Below, in pieces: positions 17,051 to 26,072 of a DNA stretch of 64,000 bases. The position numbers and the translations under genes were made by a program. Below the pieces are notes generated by a model. It was not told where the DNA came from and did not search any database. It worked only from the letters and a program-made list of their open reading frames with translations. The stretch is from contig NZ_JACCBD010000001.1 of the NCBI RefSeq assembly GCF_013409595.1, forward strand, positions 1,116,001 through 1,180,000. The letters are read 5' to 3'. The stretch comes from Leucobacter aridicollis (GTDB taxonomy: Bacteria; Actinomycetota; Actinomycetes; Actinomycetales; Microbacteriaceae). Numbering within the stretch: position 1 is the first letter of the stretch; each line of letters begins with the position of its first letter.

Positions 17051-18373
17051 CTAGGCTGCGGCCGCCGCCACGACCTCGCGAGCGGCCGCGAAGCCAACCT
17101 CAAGGTCAGCCTTGATGTCGTCGATGTGCTCGAGGCCGACCGACAGGCGAACGAGGCCCGGGGTCACGCCACCCGAGAGCTGCTGCTCCGGGGTGAGCTG
17201 CGAGTGCGTCGTCGACGCGGGGTGAATGACGAGCGAGCGCACGTCGCCGATGTTCGCGACGTGGCTGAAGAGTTCGAGGCTGTTCACGAACGCCTTACCC
17301 GCCTCGACGCCGCCCTTGAGCTCGAACGACAGCACCGCGCCGACACCCTTCGGGGCGTAGACGTTCGCCGCAGCGTAGCTCGGGTCGGTGGGGAGGCCTG
17401 CGTAGTAGACCGAGGCCACGTCTGCGTGTGCGTCGAGCCACTCTGCAACGTTCTGCGCGTTCTGCGTGTGGCGCTCCATGCGCAGCGACAGGGTCTCAAC
17501 GCCCTGCAGCAGCTGCCAGGCGCTCTGCGGCGCGATCGCCGAGCCGAGGTCGCGGAGCAGCTGCACGCGCGCCTTGATGACGTACGCGATGCTGTCACCG
17601 ACGGCGCCGGTGTAGCTCACGCCGTTGTAGGAGGGATCAGGCTCCGTGAGGCCGGGGAACTTGTCGACGTGCTCCGACCAGGGGAACGAACCGCCGTCGA
17701 CGATCGCACCGCCGAGCGTCGTGCCGTGGCCGCCAAGGAACTTCGTGACCGAGTGCAGCACCACGTCAGCGCCGTGCTCGAGCGGGCGCACGAGGAAGGG
17801 GCTCGCGACGGTGTTGTCGACGATGAGCGGGAGGTGGTTCTCGTGTGCGACATCGGCAACGGCGCGGATGTCGAGGATCTTGGTACGCGGGTTCGCGATC
17901 GACTCCGCGAAGAACAGCTTCGTGTTCGGGCGGACGGCGCGCTGCCACTCGGCCGGGTCGTCCTGATCCTCAACGAACGTGACCTCGATGCCGAGCTTCG
18001 CGAGCGAGTACTTGAAGAGGTTGTAGGTGCCGCCGTAGATGGCAGCCGAGGAGACGATGTGGTCGCCCGAGTTCGCGATGTTCAGCACGGCGAACGTCGA
18101 CGCCGCCTGGCCGCTCGACAGCAGCAGCGCCGCGGTGCCGCCCTCAAGCGCGGCGATGCGCTGCTCGGCGACATCCTGAGTCGGGTTCGTGATGCGAGTG
18201 TAGATCGGGCCGAACTCGGCGAGTGCGAAGCGGTTCGCCGCCTGCTCAGTGCTGTCGAAGACGAAGGCCGTGGTCTGGTGGATGGGAAGCGCGCGCGATC
18301 CGGTCGTCGGATCCGGCTCCTGGCCAGCGTGAATCTGCTTGGTTTCAAAACCCCATGCGGTCTTGTCAGTCAT
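17051..18373 (-). CDS. metY: O-acetylhomoserine aminocarboxypropyltransferase (sulfhydrylase)
   Basis: 440 aa. ATG 18373 is preceded by GGGGAG and gives [17 protein letters not shown], the normal family start; longer open frame upstream is ignored. It is a PLP enzyme of the Cys/Met metabolism class with [28 protein letters not shown] and the Schiff-base Lys211 in [12 protein letters not shown]. It combines O-acetylhomoserine (from MetX) with sulfide to give homocysteine. I looked upstream for a SAM riboswitch and saw none. A TTGCGC-18-TACTCT promoter may lie at about 18414-18443. It is divergent from the dehydrogenase gene. Confidence 0.94.
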   Translation of the reverse strand: MTDKTAWGFETKQIHAGQEPDPTTGSRALPIHQTTAFVFDSTEQAANRFALAEFGPIYTRITNPTQDVAEQRIAALEGGTAALLLSSGQAASTFAVLNIANSGDHIVSSAAIYGGTYNLFKYSLAKLGIEVTFVEDQDDPAEWQRAVRPNTKLFFAESIANPRTKILDIRAVADVAHENHLPLIVDNTVASPFLVRPLEHGADVVLHSVTKFLGGHGTTLGGAIVDGGSFPWSEHVDKFPGLTEPDPSYNGVSYTGAVGDSIAYVIKARVQLLRDLGSAIAPQSAWQLLQGVETLSLRMERHTQNAQNVAEWLDAHADVASVYYAGLPTDPSYAAANVYAPKGVGAVLSFELKGGVEAGKAFVNSLELFSHVANIGDVRSLVIHPASTTHSQLTPEQQLSGGVTPGLVRLSVGLEHIDDIKADLEVGFAAAREVVAAAAA

Positions 18374-18538
18374 TGTGTACTCCCCAGAGTTCGGTGTGGT
18401 GTTGTATCGAGAGTATGGAAGCGCGGGCGGTTCGCGCAATCGCGACCGACACGAACCGTAATGTTGCGCGTTAGGCTCAGACGTACAGCGGGGGCGAGGA
18501 AGCCGCCGCGCAGACAACGAGAGATGGAGTGGACAGCG

Positions 18539-19363
18539 ATGGCGCAGCGAGTAGTCGTAACTGGAGCGAGCTCAGGCATCGGCGCGGCGACGGTACGCCG
18601 ATTCGCGGAACTCGGATACGAGACGGTCGCCGTCGCCCGTCGTGAGGATCGCCTCCGCGAGCTCGCGGCCGAAACCGGGGCGCACGTCATTCAGTGCGAC
18701 GTGACCGACGAGGCCGCCGTCGCACGGATGGCCGAGGAAGTTCGGGCCACGGGCGGCGCCTCGGGACTCGTGAACAACGCCGGCGGCGCGCTCGGCACTG
18801 ACTCCGTCGAGACCGCCCTCAACGACGACTGGCGCCGCATGTTCGAGGTGAACGTCATCGGGCTCCGGAACGTGACTGCGGCGCTGCTGCCGGTGCTCCG
18901 CGAGTCGACCCGTGCCGCGGCCCCGGCACAGCCCGATGCGAGCGCGGGTGCGGCCACCGGAGTCGACGCCGGGCACGGCTGGGCGTCGATCCTGAACCTC
19001 ACCTCCACCGCCGGCCTCGCCTCCTACCCGGGCGGCGGCGGATACAACGCGGCGAAGTACGCGGCGCACGCCGTCACCGAGGTGCTGCGGCTGGAGCTCG
19101 CGGGCGAGCCGATTCGCGTCATGGAGGTCGCTCCAGGGCTCGTGCACACCGAGGAATTCACCCTCAACCGGCTGCGCGGCGACGCGGCAGCGGCATCGAT
19201 TCCCTACGAAAACGTGACGCCGCTCACGGCTGAGGACGTCGCGCGCGTACTCGTCGGCGCATTCGAGCAGCCGCCCCACGTGAACCAGGACCTCATCGTG
19301 CTGCGCCCCGTCGCGCAGTCGAGCGTCTTCCACGTGCACCGCGGCCCGCTCGCCGCGAAGTAG
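18539..19363 (+). CDS. Short-chain dehydrogenase/reductase
   Basis: 274 aa. Rossmann motif TGASSGIG near the N-terminus, NNAG at ~78-81, and the catalytic YNAAK in [13 protein letters not shown]. The N-terminal RREDRL after the second strand suggests NADP(H) preference. It belongs to the YdfG/NAD(P)-dependent 3-hydroxy-acid or serine dehydrogenase-like group of classical SDRs; the true substrate cannot be read. ATG 18539 is chosen, with GGAGTGG upstream; ATG 18524 in the same frame is possible. An Ala/Gly-rich loop (~125-148) is longer than usual. The udg gene follows after six bases and is probably co-transcribed. Confidence 0.85.
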   Translation: MAQRVVVTGASSGIGAATVRRFAELGYETVAVARREDRLRELAAETGAHVIQCDVTDEAAVARMAEEVRATGGASGLVNNAGGALGTDSVETALNDDWRRMFEVNVIGLRNVTAALLPVLRESTRAAAPAQPDASAGAATGVDAGHGWASILNLTSTAGLASYPGGGGYNAAKYAAHAVTEVLRLELAGEPIRVMEVAPGLVHTEEFTLNRLRGDAAAASIPYENVTPLTAEDVARVLVGAFEQPPHVNQDLIVLRPVAQSSVFHVHRGPLAAK

Positions 19364-19368
19364 GCCGC

Positions 19369-20199
19369 GTGATCCCAACGTCGCTCGCCGAGCTTGTTGC
19401 CTCGGGGCGCGTCTCAGCCGACTGGGGCGAGGCGCTCGCCGCAGTCGATACGGGCGGCACGCTCGACGCGACGCTCGCTGAGCTCGCGTCGTTCCTCGCC
19501 GCCGAGGAGGCAGCGGGCGCCCAGGTGCTGCCCGCGGAGGAGCACGTGTTTCGGGCATTCGCGCGGCCGCTTGGTGCGGTGCGGGTGCTCATCGTCGGTC
19601 AGGATCCGTACCCCACCCCGGGCCACGCCGTCGGGCTGTCGTTCTCGACGGCCCGCGACGTGCGGCCGCTGCCGCGCAGCCTGAAGAACATCTACCGGGA
19701 ACTCGAGGACGATCTCGGCGCTGGGCACACTTCCGGCGCCGGAGCCGGCGCCGGAGCCCTGCCCGAGTCGTCGTCAAGCTCGTGGGCTGAGGACTTCTGG
19801 GCGGAGTCTGTGGGCTCACCGGGTGCTCCCGGTCACGCCGCTGTCGGGCAGCACGGCGACCTCTCGGCCTGGGCCGATGCGGGGGTGCTGCTGCTCAACC
19901 GCGTGCTGACGGTGCGGGCCGGTGACGCTGGCTCGCACCGCCGCAAGGGCTGGGAACAGGTGACGGAACTCGCGATCCGGGCGCTCGTCGCACGTGGCGG
20001 GCCGCTGGTGGCAATCCTGTGGGGAGCTGACGCGCGGGGGCTCGCGCCGCTGCTCGGGGACACCCCGATCGTTGAGAGCGCGCACCCGTCGCCGCTGTCC
20101 GCTTCGCGCGGGTTCTTCGGGTCGCGGCCGTTTAGTCGAACGAACGCGCTGCTCGAGGCCCAGGGCGCCGCACCGATCGACTGGGGCGCGCTCGGCTGA
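19369..20199 (+). CDS. ung: Uracil-DNA glycosylase, family 1
   Basis: 276 aa from GTG 19369. Removes uracil from DNA to start base-excision repair. Motifs: water-activating Asp79 in [17 protein letters not shown], the uracil-contacting [18 protein letters not shown], and the DNA-intercalation loop [24 protein letters not shown]. It is longer than the usual ~225 residues because a low-complexity insertion (about residues 119-160, rich in Gly, Ala and Ser) splits the core between [11 protein letters not shown] and [15 protein letters not shown]. Typical enzymes have only a few residues there. The motifs on both sides are intact, so it is probably active. Confidence 0.93.
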   Translation: MIPTSLAELVASGRVSADWGEALAAVDTGGTLDATLAELASFLAAEEAAGAQVLPAEEHVFRAFARPLGAVRVLIVGQDPYPTPGHAVGLSFSTARDVRPLPRSLKNIYRELEDDLGAGHTSGAGAGAGALPESSSSSWAEDFWAESVGSPGAPGHAAVGQHGDLSAWADAGVLLLNRVLTVRAGDAGSHRRKGWEQVTELAIRALVARGGPLVAILWGADARGLAPLLGDTPIVESAHPSPLSASRGFFGSRPFSRTNALLEAQGAAPIDWGALG

Positions 20200-20268
20200 G
20201 CTGGTTGCGCCTGCCTGCCTGCCTGCCAGCCTGCCCGGCCCGTCTGGCCCCACCGCCCACCAGTTGCA

Positions 20269-20328
20269 ACTTTCTCTACGTTTTGACGTAGTTGAGAGGC
20301 TCAAACTACGTCAAAACGTAGAGAAAGT
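20269..20328. repeat. Near-perfect 27-bp inverted repeat, AT-rich
   Basis: Arms 20269-20295 and 20301-20328 match except for one extra base, around a 5-nt loop. Each arm contains the smaller dyad TACGTTTTGACGTA. Base composition is far lower in GC than the flanks. It lies between the convergent udg and permease genes, so a bidirectional terminator is likely, but the nested symmetry and odd composition also fit a repeat or miniature element. A (CTGC)n run precedes it and GC-rich low-complexity DNA follows. Confidence 0.75.
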
Positions 20329-20414
20329 CTTGGGGCGGGGCGGGCGGGGCGGTGGCCCGGGGTGGCAGCCCCAGCCCCGGGCCGCCAGCCCCTGCCAGAC
20401 AGGCCCGCCCCGGC

Positions 20415-21857
20415 CTACCGCACGCGCCGGCGCCTGGGACGAACCGGCTCGCCCTGCACCGCGATGGCGCCGGTCTCGTCGACCAGCTCGTACCGGCGCT
20501 TGCCCGCGTCCTTCACGAAGAACCGATAGCTCAGCGCGAGCAGCACAACCCACACGGCCCCGACAAAGATCGCGGGCCGCGAGTCTGGCACGAGCCCGAT
20601 CATCACGATGACGAACAGAATGAACGCGATCGCCGCGTACGAGGCGCCGGGCCAGAGCGGCACCGGGAACTCGCTCGGCAGCCGGGACTCGCGGGCGATC
20701 TCGCGCTTCATCCGCACGTGCGCGATGAGGATCATGAGCCACACCAGCACCGTCGCAAACGTCGCGAGCGCCGCGATGAAGAAGAAGATCTGGTCGGGGA
20801 AGATCGCGTTGAGCACGACCCCGAGGAGGAGCGCCGTGACCATGGTCACCACCGTGAGCCACGGCACGCCACTTTTCGTCAGCTTCATGAACTGCTTGGG
20901 GGCCTGGCCCTGCTCGGCGAGCCCACGCAGCATGCGGCCCGCACCGAAGATGTCCGCGTTGATCGCCGAGAGTGCCGCGGTGATGACGACGACGTTGAGG
21001 ATGTGCGCGGCGCCAGACAACCCGAGCGACTCGAAGATTGACACGAACGGGCTCGTCTTGCCGTCGATCGTGGTCCAGGGCTGGAGGCTCATGATGACGC
21101 CGAGGGTGAGCACGTAGAACAGCAGGATGCGCATGGGCACCGAGTTGATCGCCTGCGGAATGACTTTCTTCGGGTTCTGTGCCTCGCCCGCGGTGATGCC
21201 GATCACCTCGATGCCGCCGAAGGCGAACATCACGACCGTGAACGAAGCAAGCAGGCCCCAGAGTCCGTTCGGCATGAACCCTCCGTGCGACACGAGGTTC
21301 TGGATCCCGGCCGCGCCCTCGCTCTGATTTCCGAGGCCGAAGACGATGATCGCGATGCCGCCGACGATCATGAGTACGATCGCGGTGATCTTGATGAGCG
21401 AGAACCAGAACTCGAGTTCCCCGAACACCTTCACGCTGATGAGGTTGATTGCGGCGATGAAGAAGACGACGGCGAGCACCCAGATCCAACGCTCGACGTC
21501 GGGGAACCAGAAGCCCATGTAGAGCCCGAACGCGGTGACGTCTGCGAGCGCGACGACAAACATTTCGAACGTGTACGTCCAGCCCGCGAGAAAACCAGCG
21601 AACGGGCCGATGTAACGTGACGCGTACTGCGCGAACGAGCCGGATACCGGGTGTCGCACCGCCATCTCGCCGAGGGCGCGCATCACCATGAAGACGGCGG
21701 CACCGCCGATGATGTAGGCGAGCAGCACGGCCGGCCCGGCCGCCTGGATCGCCCCGGCGGACCCCATGAACAGGCCCGTGCCGATTGCGGATCCGAGCGC
21801 CATCCAGCGGATGTGCCGGGCGGTGAGCCCGCGCTTGAGTGCTTCAGGGGCCGCCAT
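20415..21857 (-). CDS. Amino-acid permease of the hut region (APC/AAT family)
   Basis: 480 aa, about 12 membrane helices. ATG 21857 is chosen because the GGGAGGG Shine-Dalgarno lies in the end of hutG and the N-terminus [25 protein letters not shown] is the classic AAT-family start. Further motifs are [33 protein letters not shown] (residues ~65-97) and the cytoplasmic [21 protein letters not shown]. It imports an amino acid by proton symport. It starts two bases after the hutG stop, so they are co-translated, which makes histidine (a HutT role) the best guess. Proline or aromatic amino acids are alternatives by sequence class. Confidence 0.88.
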   Translation of the reverse strand: MAAPEALKRGLTARHIRWMALGSAIGTGLFMGSAGAIQAAGPAVLLAYIIGGAAVFMVMRALGEMAVRHPVSGSFAQYASRYIGPFAGFLAGWTYTFEMFVVALADVTAFGLYMGFWFPDVERWIWVLAVVFFIAAINLISVKVFGELEFWFSLIKITAIVLMIVGGIAIIVFGLGNQSEGAAGIQNLVSHGGFMPNGLWGLLASFTVVMFAFGGIEVIGITAGEAQNPKKVIPQAINSVPMRILLFYVLTLGVIMSLQPWTTIDGKTSPFVSIFESLGLSGAAHILNVVVITAALSAINADIFGAGRMLRGLAEQGQAPKQFMKLTKSGVPWLTVVTMVTALLLGVVLNAIFPDQIFFFIAALATFATVLVWLMILIAHVRMKREIARESRLPSEFPVPLWPGASYAAIAFILFVIVMIGLVPDSRPAIFVGAVWVVLLALSYRFFVKDAGKRRYELVDETGAIAVQGEPVRPRRRRVR

Positions 21858-21859
21858 GG

Positions 21860-22849
21860 TTATGCCCTCCCGTCGCGTGTGGCCTGGCGTGCGGCAAGGC
21901 CTGCCGCGGCCTCCAGCACGCAGAGCGCGGCGAGTCGCACGGTGCGCCCGTCGGGGGCGTCGGCGGTCGCGTCGACCTCGGCGATGTCGATGCCGCGCAC
22001 GCGCGGGTCGGCCGCGAACATCCGGGCGAAGGCCCGCAGCTCGTGCGCGGCGATCCCTCCCGGAATCGAGGCCGGGCAGCCGGGCGCGACGGCGCGGTCG
22101 CACACGTCGACGTCGAGGTCGACGTGCACCGGCCCGCCGCCGGCCCCGGCGATCTCGAGCGCTTCGGCGGCGATCTCGGCGAGAGGCCGCGAGAACAGCT
22201 CGTCGCGGTGGATCACCGTGATGCCCCACTCCTTCGCTCGCTCGCGGTAGGCGCGGGAGTTCGCGAAGTCGGCGATCCCGATCTGCACGATGCGGCGCGG
22301 GTTCAGCCCGGCCTCGACGAGCCGGCGGACGGGGGAGCCGTTCGAGCGGCCGTCGCGCAGGTCGTGGTGAGCGTCGAGCGTGATGAGTCCGGCCGATTCG
22401 AGGGCGTCGCCCGCGACGCCGAGCGCGGCGGGCACGGTGAGCGCGTTGTCGCCACCGAGGGCGACGACGAGCTCGGCGCGGGCGGCGAGCTCGCGCACCG
22501 TTGCAGCTGCGGCGCCCTCACCGTCTTCGGTGTCGGGATCCGTGACGTCCCCGGCGTCGCGGATGCTGAGCGCCTCGCCCAGCACCGTTTCCAACTCGGT
22601 GCCGCGCGCGCCCGGCGCAGCGGCCTCGACGGTGTGGTCGGAGTAGCGCCTGAGCGCCTCCCTGACGGCCGCCGGAGTGAGGTGCGCGTTCGTGGGCGAG
22701 AGCGACGTTCTCGAGGTCGGAATTCCGACGAGCGCGAGGTCGATCCGGGCGCTGCCGTCGGTCCCGTCGACTGCTGGCCAGGCGCCGGCGCGCGGCCAAT
22801 TGGGGTCGTGGGAGAGCGGACGAGCGACGTTGCTAGTTGGGGTGGTCAT
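21860..22849 (-). CDS. hutG: Formimidoylglutamase, arginase/ureohydrolase fold
   Basis: 329 aa. The binuclear Mn centre is visible: [42 protein letters not shown] and a closing [12 protein letters not shown]. The family also contains agmatinase and arginase; placement between a permease and hutH, with hutU and hutI nearby, argues for formimidoylglutamase (N-formimidoyl-glutamate to glutamate plus formamide), the last step of histidine breakdown. The usual GGDNSLT is GGDNALT here. It is divergent from hutH across 124 bp that hold a candidate operator, and runs into the permease gene with a 2-bp gap. Confidence 0.87.
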   Translation of the reverse strand: MTTPTSNVARPLSHDPNWPRAGAWPAVDGTDGSARIDLALVGIPTSRTSLSPTNAHLTPAAVREALRRYSDHTVEAAAPGARGTELETVLGEALSIRDAGDVTDPDTEDGEGAAAATVRELAARAELVVALGGDNALTVPAALGVAGDALESAGLITLDAHHDLRDGRSNGSPVRRLVEAGLNPRRIVQIGIADFANSRAYRERAKEWGITVIHRDELFSRPLAEIAAEALEIAGAGGGPVHVDLDVDVCDRAVAPGCPASIPGGIAAHELRAFARMFAADPRVRGIDIAEVDATADAPDGRTVRLAALCVLEAAAGLAARQATRDGRA

Positions 22850-22903
22850 AGTTGCAAGCTAGCAACGGAGCGGCGTGCAGCGGGTGGCAGGATCGCCGCC
22901 ATC

Positions 22904-22919
22904 GTCCGGGATTCCGGAC
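22904..22919. promoter_or_regulatory. Candidate hut operator, site 1
   Basis: GTCCGGGATTCCGGAC, a perfect 6-4-6 palindrome in the 124-bp hutG/hutH divergent region. The same palindrome occurs before hutU and a degenerate copy before the second hut permease. Confidence 0.65.
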
Positions 22920-22973
22920 ACGAGGTTGCGCTCTGGCGCACACGAGCGCCGACGAATGCGGTGTGATCGAACC

Positions 22974-24557
22974 ATGACCGACAACACCCACACAGTGATC
23001 CTCGGGGACGCCCCACTGACCCGCGCCGATGTCGTCGCGGTGGCCCGCCACGACGCGAAGCTCGAGCTCGCCCCGGCGGCGCTCGCCAGGGTCGCGGCAA
23101 GCCGCGCGGTGATCGAGCAGCTCGCCGATGACTCCCGCCCGCACTACGGCGTCTCGACGGGATTCGGAGCGCTCGCAAAGGTGCAGATCCCTGTCGAGAA
23201 GCGCCAGCAGCTCCAGCGCAGCCTCATCCGATCCCACGCGGCCGGCACCGGCCCCGAGGTCGAGCGCGAGGTCGTACGATCGCTCATGCTGCTCCGGCTC
23301 CAGACGCTCATGACCGGGCGCACCGGCGTCCGCGAGGTCGTCGCTCGGACATACGCGGAGATCATCAACGCCGGCATCACGCCGGTCGTGCACGAGTACG
23401 GCTCGCTCGGCTGCTCGGGCGACCTCAGTCCGCTCGCGCACTGCGCGCTCACGCTCATGGGCGAGGGCAATGTGCGCGTCGGCGGTGCCGCGGATGAGGA
23501 TCCGCACGCGCCCACCATCCCCGCCGCCGAGGCGCTCGCGGCCGCAGGCATCGAACCGCTCGTGCTCGCCGAGAAGGAGGGCCTGGCCCTCATCAACGGC
23601 ACCGACGGCATGCTCGGCATGCTGTGCCTTGCGCTCGGGGATCTCGACGAGCTGTTCGCCGTGGCCGACTTCGCGGCCGCCGCGAGCATTGAGGCGTTGA
23701 CCGGGACGGACGCCGTGTTCCAGCCCGAGCTGCACGCGCTCCGGCCGCACCCCGGACAGAGCTCATCGGCGGCGAACATGGCCGCCGTGCTCGCCGACTC
23801 GCACCTCGTGCAGCGCCCGCGCGAAGGGGAGTTCACGCGGGTGCAGGATGCGTACTCGCTGCGCTGCGCCCCGCAGGTGCACGGCGCCGCGCGCGACACG
23901 GCGAGCCACGCCGACAGGGTCGCCGCGGTCGAGCTCGCCTCGGCGGTCGACAACCCCGTCGTCCTGCCCGACGGGCGCGTCGAATCCAACGGCAACTTTC
24001 ACGGCGCCCCCGTCGCGTACGTGCTCGATTTTCTCGCGATCGCGGTCGCCGATCTCGCATCGATCAGCGAGCGCCGCACCGACCGCTTCCTCGACGTCTC
24101 GCGCAGTCACGGCCTGCCGCCGTTCCTCGCCGCGGACGCGGGCCTCGATTCGGGCCTCATGATTGCCCAGTACACCGCCGCAGGCATCGTCTCCGAACTC
24201 AAGCGCCTCGCGGTGCCGGCGTCGGTCGACTCGATCCCGTCGTCGGCGATGCAGGAGGATCACGTGTCGATGGGGTGGGCGGCGGCCCGCAAGCTGCGTC
24301 GCGCCATCGACGGGCTCCGGCGGGTGCTCTCGATCGAGCTGCTCACGTCGACGCGCGCGCTCGACTTCCGCGCGGCCGATGGGGCGGGCGCTCCGGGCGC
24401 AGCGACGGCTGCGGTGCACGCGCTGTTCCGCACCGAGATCCCGGCGCCCGACACCGACACGTTCCTGTCGCCGACGATCGACGCGGCGGTCGGTTTCGTA
24501 GCATCGGGTGCGGTGCGCGAGGCCGCCGAGGCCGCGCTCGACAGGCGCTTGGCCTAG
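22974..24557 (+). CDS. hutH: Histidine ammonia-lyase
   Basis: 527 aa from ATG 22974; the open frame continues upstream but lacks family similarity. First step of histidine use: L-histidine to urocanate plus ammonia. The MIO electrophile is formed from Cys147-Ser148-Gly149 in EYGSLGCSGDLSPLAH, the Cys variant of the usual Ala-Ser-Gly. Substrate-site motifs are YGVSTGFGALA near residue 58, then GTDGMLGM, QDAYSLRCAPQVHGA and NGNFHG. The C-terminal region contains MQEDHVSMG. The IclR gene follows 36 bp downstream on the same strand. Confidence 0.96.
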   Translation: MTDNTHTVILGDAPLTRADVVAVARHDAKLELAPAALARVAASRAVIEQLADDSRPHYGVSTGFGALAKVQIPVEKRQQLQRSLIRSHAAGTGPEVEREVVRSLMLLRLQTLMTGRTGVREVVARTYAEIINAGITPVVHEYGSLGCSGDLSPLAHCALTLMGEGNVRVGGAADEDPHAPTIPAAEALAAAGIEPLVLAEKEGLALINGTDGMLGMLCLALGDLDELFAVADFAAAASIEALTGTDAVFQPELHALRPHPGQSSSAANMAAVLADSHLVQRPREGEFTRVQDAYSLRCAPQVHGAARDTASHADRVAAVELASAVDNPVVLPDGRVESNGNFHGAPVAYVLDFLAIAVADLASISERRTDRFLDVSRSHGLPPFLAADAGLDSGLMIAQYTAAGIVSELKRLAVPASVDSIPSSAMQEDHVSMGWAAARKLRRAIDGLRRVLSIELLTSTRALDFRAADGAGAPGAATAAVHALFRTEIPAPDTDTFLSPTIDAAVGFVASGAVREAAEAALDRRLA

Positions 24558-24593
24558 CCACGCCGGAGGGCGAGCGCCCGATAGGCTGCACCC

Positions 24594-25382
24594 ATGAGCG
24601 AGCCCAAGGTTCCCGCGGCGGATCAGACGCTGCGCATCCTGACGCTGCTCGCGCGCTCCCGGGGCCCGGTCCCGGCGAGCATCGTGGCCTCGCAGCTCGG
24701 GCTGCCGCGCTCGACGGCGTATCAGCTGCTCGCGACGCTCCAGGAGCACGGCTACGTCATGCACCTCGCCGAGGAGAAGCGCTACGGGCTCGGGATCGCG
24801 GCCGTCGAACTGAGTTCGGCCTACGAGCGGCAGGAACCCATCGCGCGACTCGGGAGGCCGCTGCTCGCCGCGCTCGTCGATCGCGTGCGCGTGAGCGGCC
24901 ATCTCGCGGTCCCGAGCGGGAGCGACGTGCTCTACGTCATCGAGGAGCGCGCTCAGGGGACACCGCCGCTCGTCACCGACGTCGATGTTCGACTGCCGAT
25001 GCACCTCACCGCGAGTGGGCGGGCGATCCTTGCGAGCCTGCCGCGGGCGCAGGTGCGCGCGCTGTACCCGAACGCGCAGTCGTTCGCGCACCGCCTGGCT
25101 GGCCCGGACGGCATCGACAGATACTCGCGGCTGCGAGGCGTGCTCGACGACACCGTCACGCGCGGCTTCGCGCTCGAGCGCGGGTCGGTGACCGAGGGAC
25201 TGTCGTCAGTCGCCGCACCCGTGCTTGACCACCGCGGGTGGCCGATCGCCGCGGTCGCCGTGACCTTCAGCGATGACGAGCACGGCGAGGGGGAGTTTGC
25301 CGCGCTCGCCGGCGAGGTGCGTGACACCGCAAACGCGCTGTCGGCGCGGATCCACGGGCGCGCGCTGCGCGAGGGCGGCTAG
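24594..25382 (+). CDS. IclR-family regulator, probable hut regulator
   Basis: 262 aa. An N-terminal winged helix (QTLRILTLLARSRGPVPASIVASQLGLPRSTAYQLLATLQEHGYV) is followed by an IclR effector domain with LHLTASGRAILASLPRAQVRALYP and AAPVLDHRGWPIAAVAVTF. It lies directly after hutH on the same strand, so it is likely co-transcribed and regulates the hut genes in response to urocanate or a similar intermediate. The palindromes at 22904, 30487 and 32237 are candidate targets. Function as activator or repressor is not readable. It is convergent with the tetR gene, with a 6-bp gap. Confidence 0.87.
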   Translation: MSEPKVPAADQTLRILTLLARSRGPVPASIVASQLGLPRSTAYQLLATLQEHGYVMHLAEEKRYGLGIAAVELSSAYERQEPIARLGRPLLAALVDRVRVSGHLAVPSGSDVLYVIEERAQGTPPLVTDVDVRLPMHLTASGRAILASLPRAQVRALYPNAQSFAHRLAGPDGIDRYSRLRGVLDDTVTRGFALERGSVTEGLSSVAAPVLDHRGWPIAAVAVTFSDDEHGEGEFAALAGEVRDTANALSARIHGRALREGG

Positions 25383-25388
25383 CGCCGG

Positions 25389-25985
25389 CTATCGCTCGGC
25401 GGCGAAGCTGCGCCAGCCGTCGTTCAGGATCCGGAAGGCCCCGTCAAGGACGGCCTCCGGATCGTCGTCCGCCGTCGCAAGTAGTTGTACTTGGAGGACG
25501 AACCGGGCATACGCGCGAATCTCTGGAGAGGGCGCGTCCAGGCCGAAATCCTCGGCGATCGCGGCCCCGAGGGCGTGTTCGTGTCTGGTCCACATCCGGG
25601 CGGCGTAGTCGGTGAGGGCGGGGGTCGCGTCGAGAAACTCCATGAATTTCTGGGCCCCGTCGCCGTGCTCGGTGCGGCTCTCGAGGATGCCCGCGGCGAA
25701 ATAACGGTGCAGTGCGTCGGTGATTGATACCTCGGGGTCACGGTCTCGAACGGCGGCGACGAGCGCCTCGCGCTGCTCCTCGTCCTCGTCAAAGACGAGG
25801 GCTTCCTTCTGCGGGAAGTACGCAAACACCGTGGTGGGGGAGACGTCGACGCGGTCCGCGATCTCGCGAACGCTCACGTTGTCGAAGCCGCGCTCCAGAA
25901 ACATCGCGGTGGCGGTGTTCGAGATCGCTTTGCGCGTCGCCGCCTTCTTGCGCTCGCGGCGCCCGAGTGTCGGTTGCTCAGCCAT
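25389..25985 (-). CDS. TetR-family repressor
   Basis: 198 aa. N-terminal helix-turn-helix: RRERKKAATRKAISNTATAMFLERGFDNVSVREIADRVDVSPTTVFAYFPQKEALVF. The ligand domain is not assignable, but residues ~70-190 form a typical all-helical TetR core. It is divergent from an MFS efflux gene with an 87-bp gap containing a strong promoter overlapped by repeated GGTAT motifs, so local repression of the pump (and itself) is the likely role. The ligand is unknown. Confidence 0.9.
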   Translation of the reverse strand: MAEQPTLGRRERKKAATRKAISNTATAMFLERGFDNVSVREIADRVDVSPTTVFAYFPQKEALVFDEDEEQREALVAAVRDRDPEVSITDALHRYFAAGILESRTEHGDGAQKFMEFLDATPALTDYAARMWTRHEHALGAAIAEDFGLDAPSPEIRAYARFVLQVQLLATADDDPEAVLDGAFRILNDGWRSFAAER

Positions 25986-26017
25986 GCCCTGATTCTACCG
26001 GAAGTGGGCGCAAAACC

Positions 26018-26065
26018 GGTATTGATACAAAACTGGCTTGACTTCAAAGTTGGTATCGGTACACT
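26018..26065 (+). promoter_or_regulatory. MFS promoter with candidate TetR operators
   Basis: TTGACT (26038-26043), a 16-bp spacer and TACACT (26060-26065) form a good promoter for the MFS gene at 26073. Two related elements, GGTATTGATAC (26018-26028) and GGTATCGGTAC (26052-26062), lie 34 bp apart; the second covers the spacer and -10 box and the first sits just upstream of the -35. The -10 box is only seven bases before the ATG, so the transcript may be leaderless. Confidence 0.65.
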
Positions 26066-26072
26066 TTTGCGC

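Noticed and set aside
18374..18538. SAM riboswitch upstream of metY
   Set aside because: I see no conserved SAM-I or SAM-II core in the 165-bp divergent region; only promoter-like boxes.
21860..22849. Agmatinase or arginase identity of the ureohydrolase
   Set aside because: The motifs cannot exclude it alone, but adjacency to hutH, hutU, hutI and the permeases makes formimidoylglutamase far more likely.
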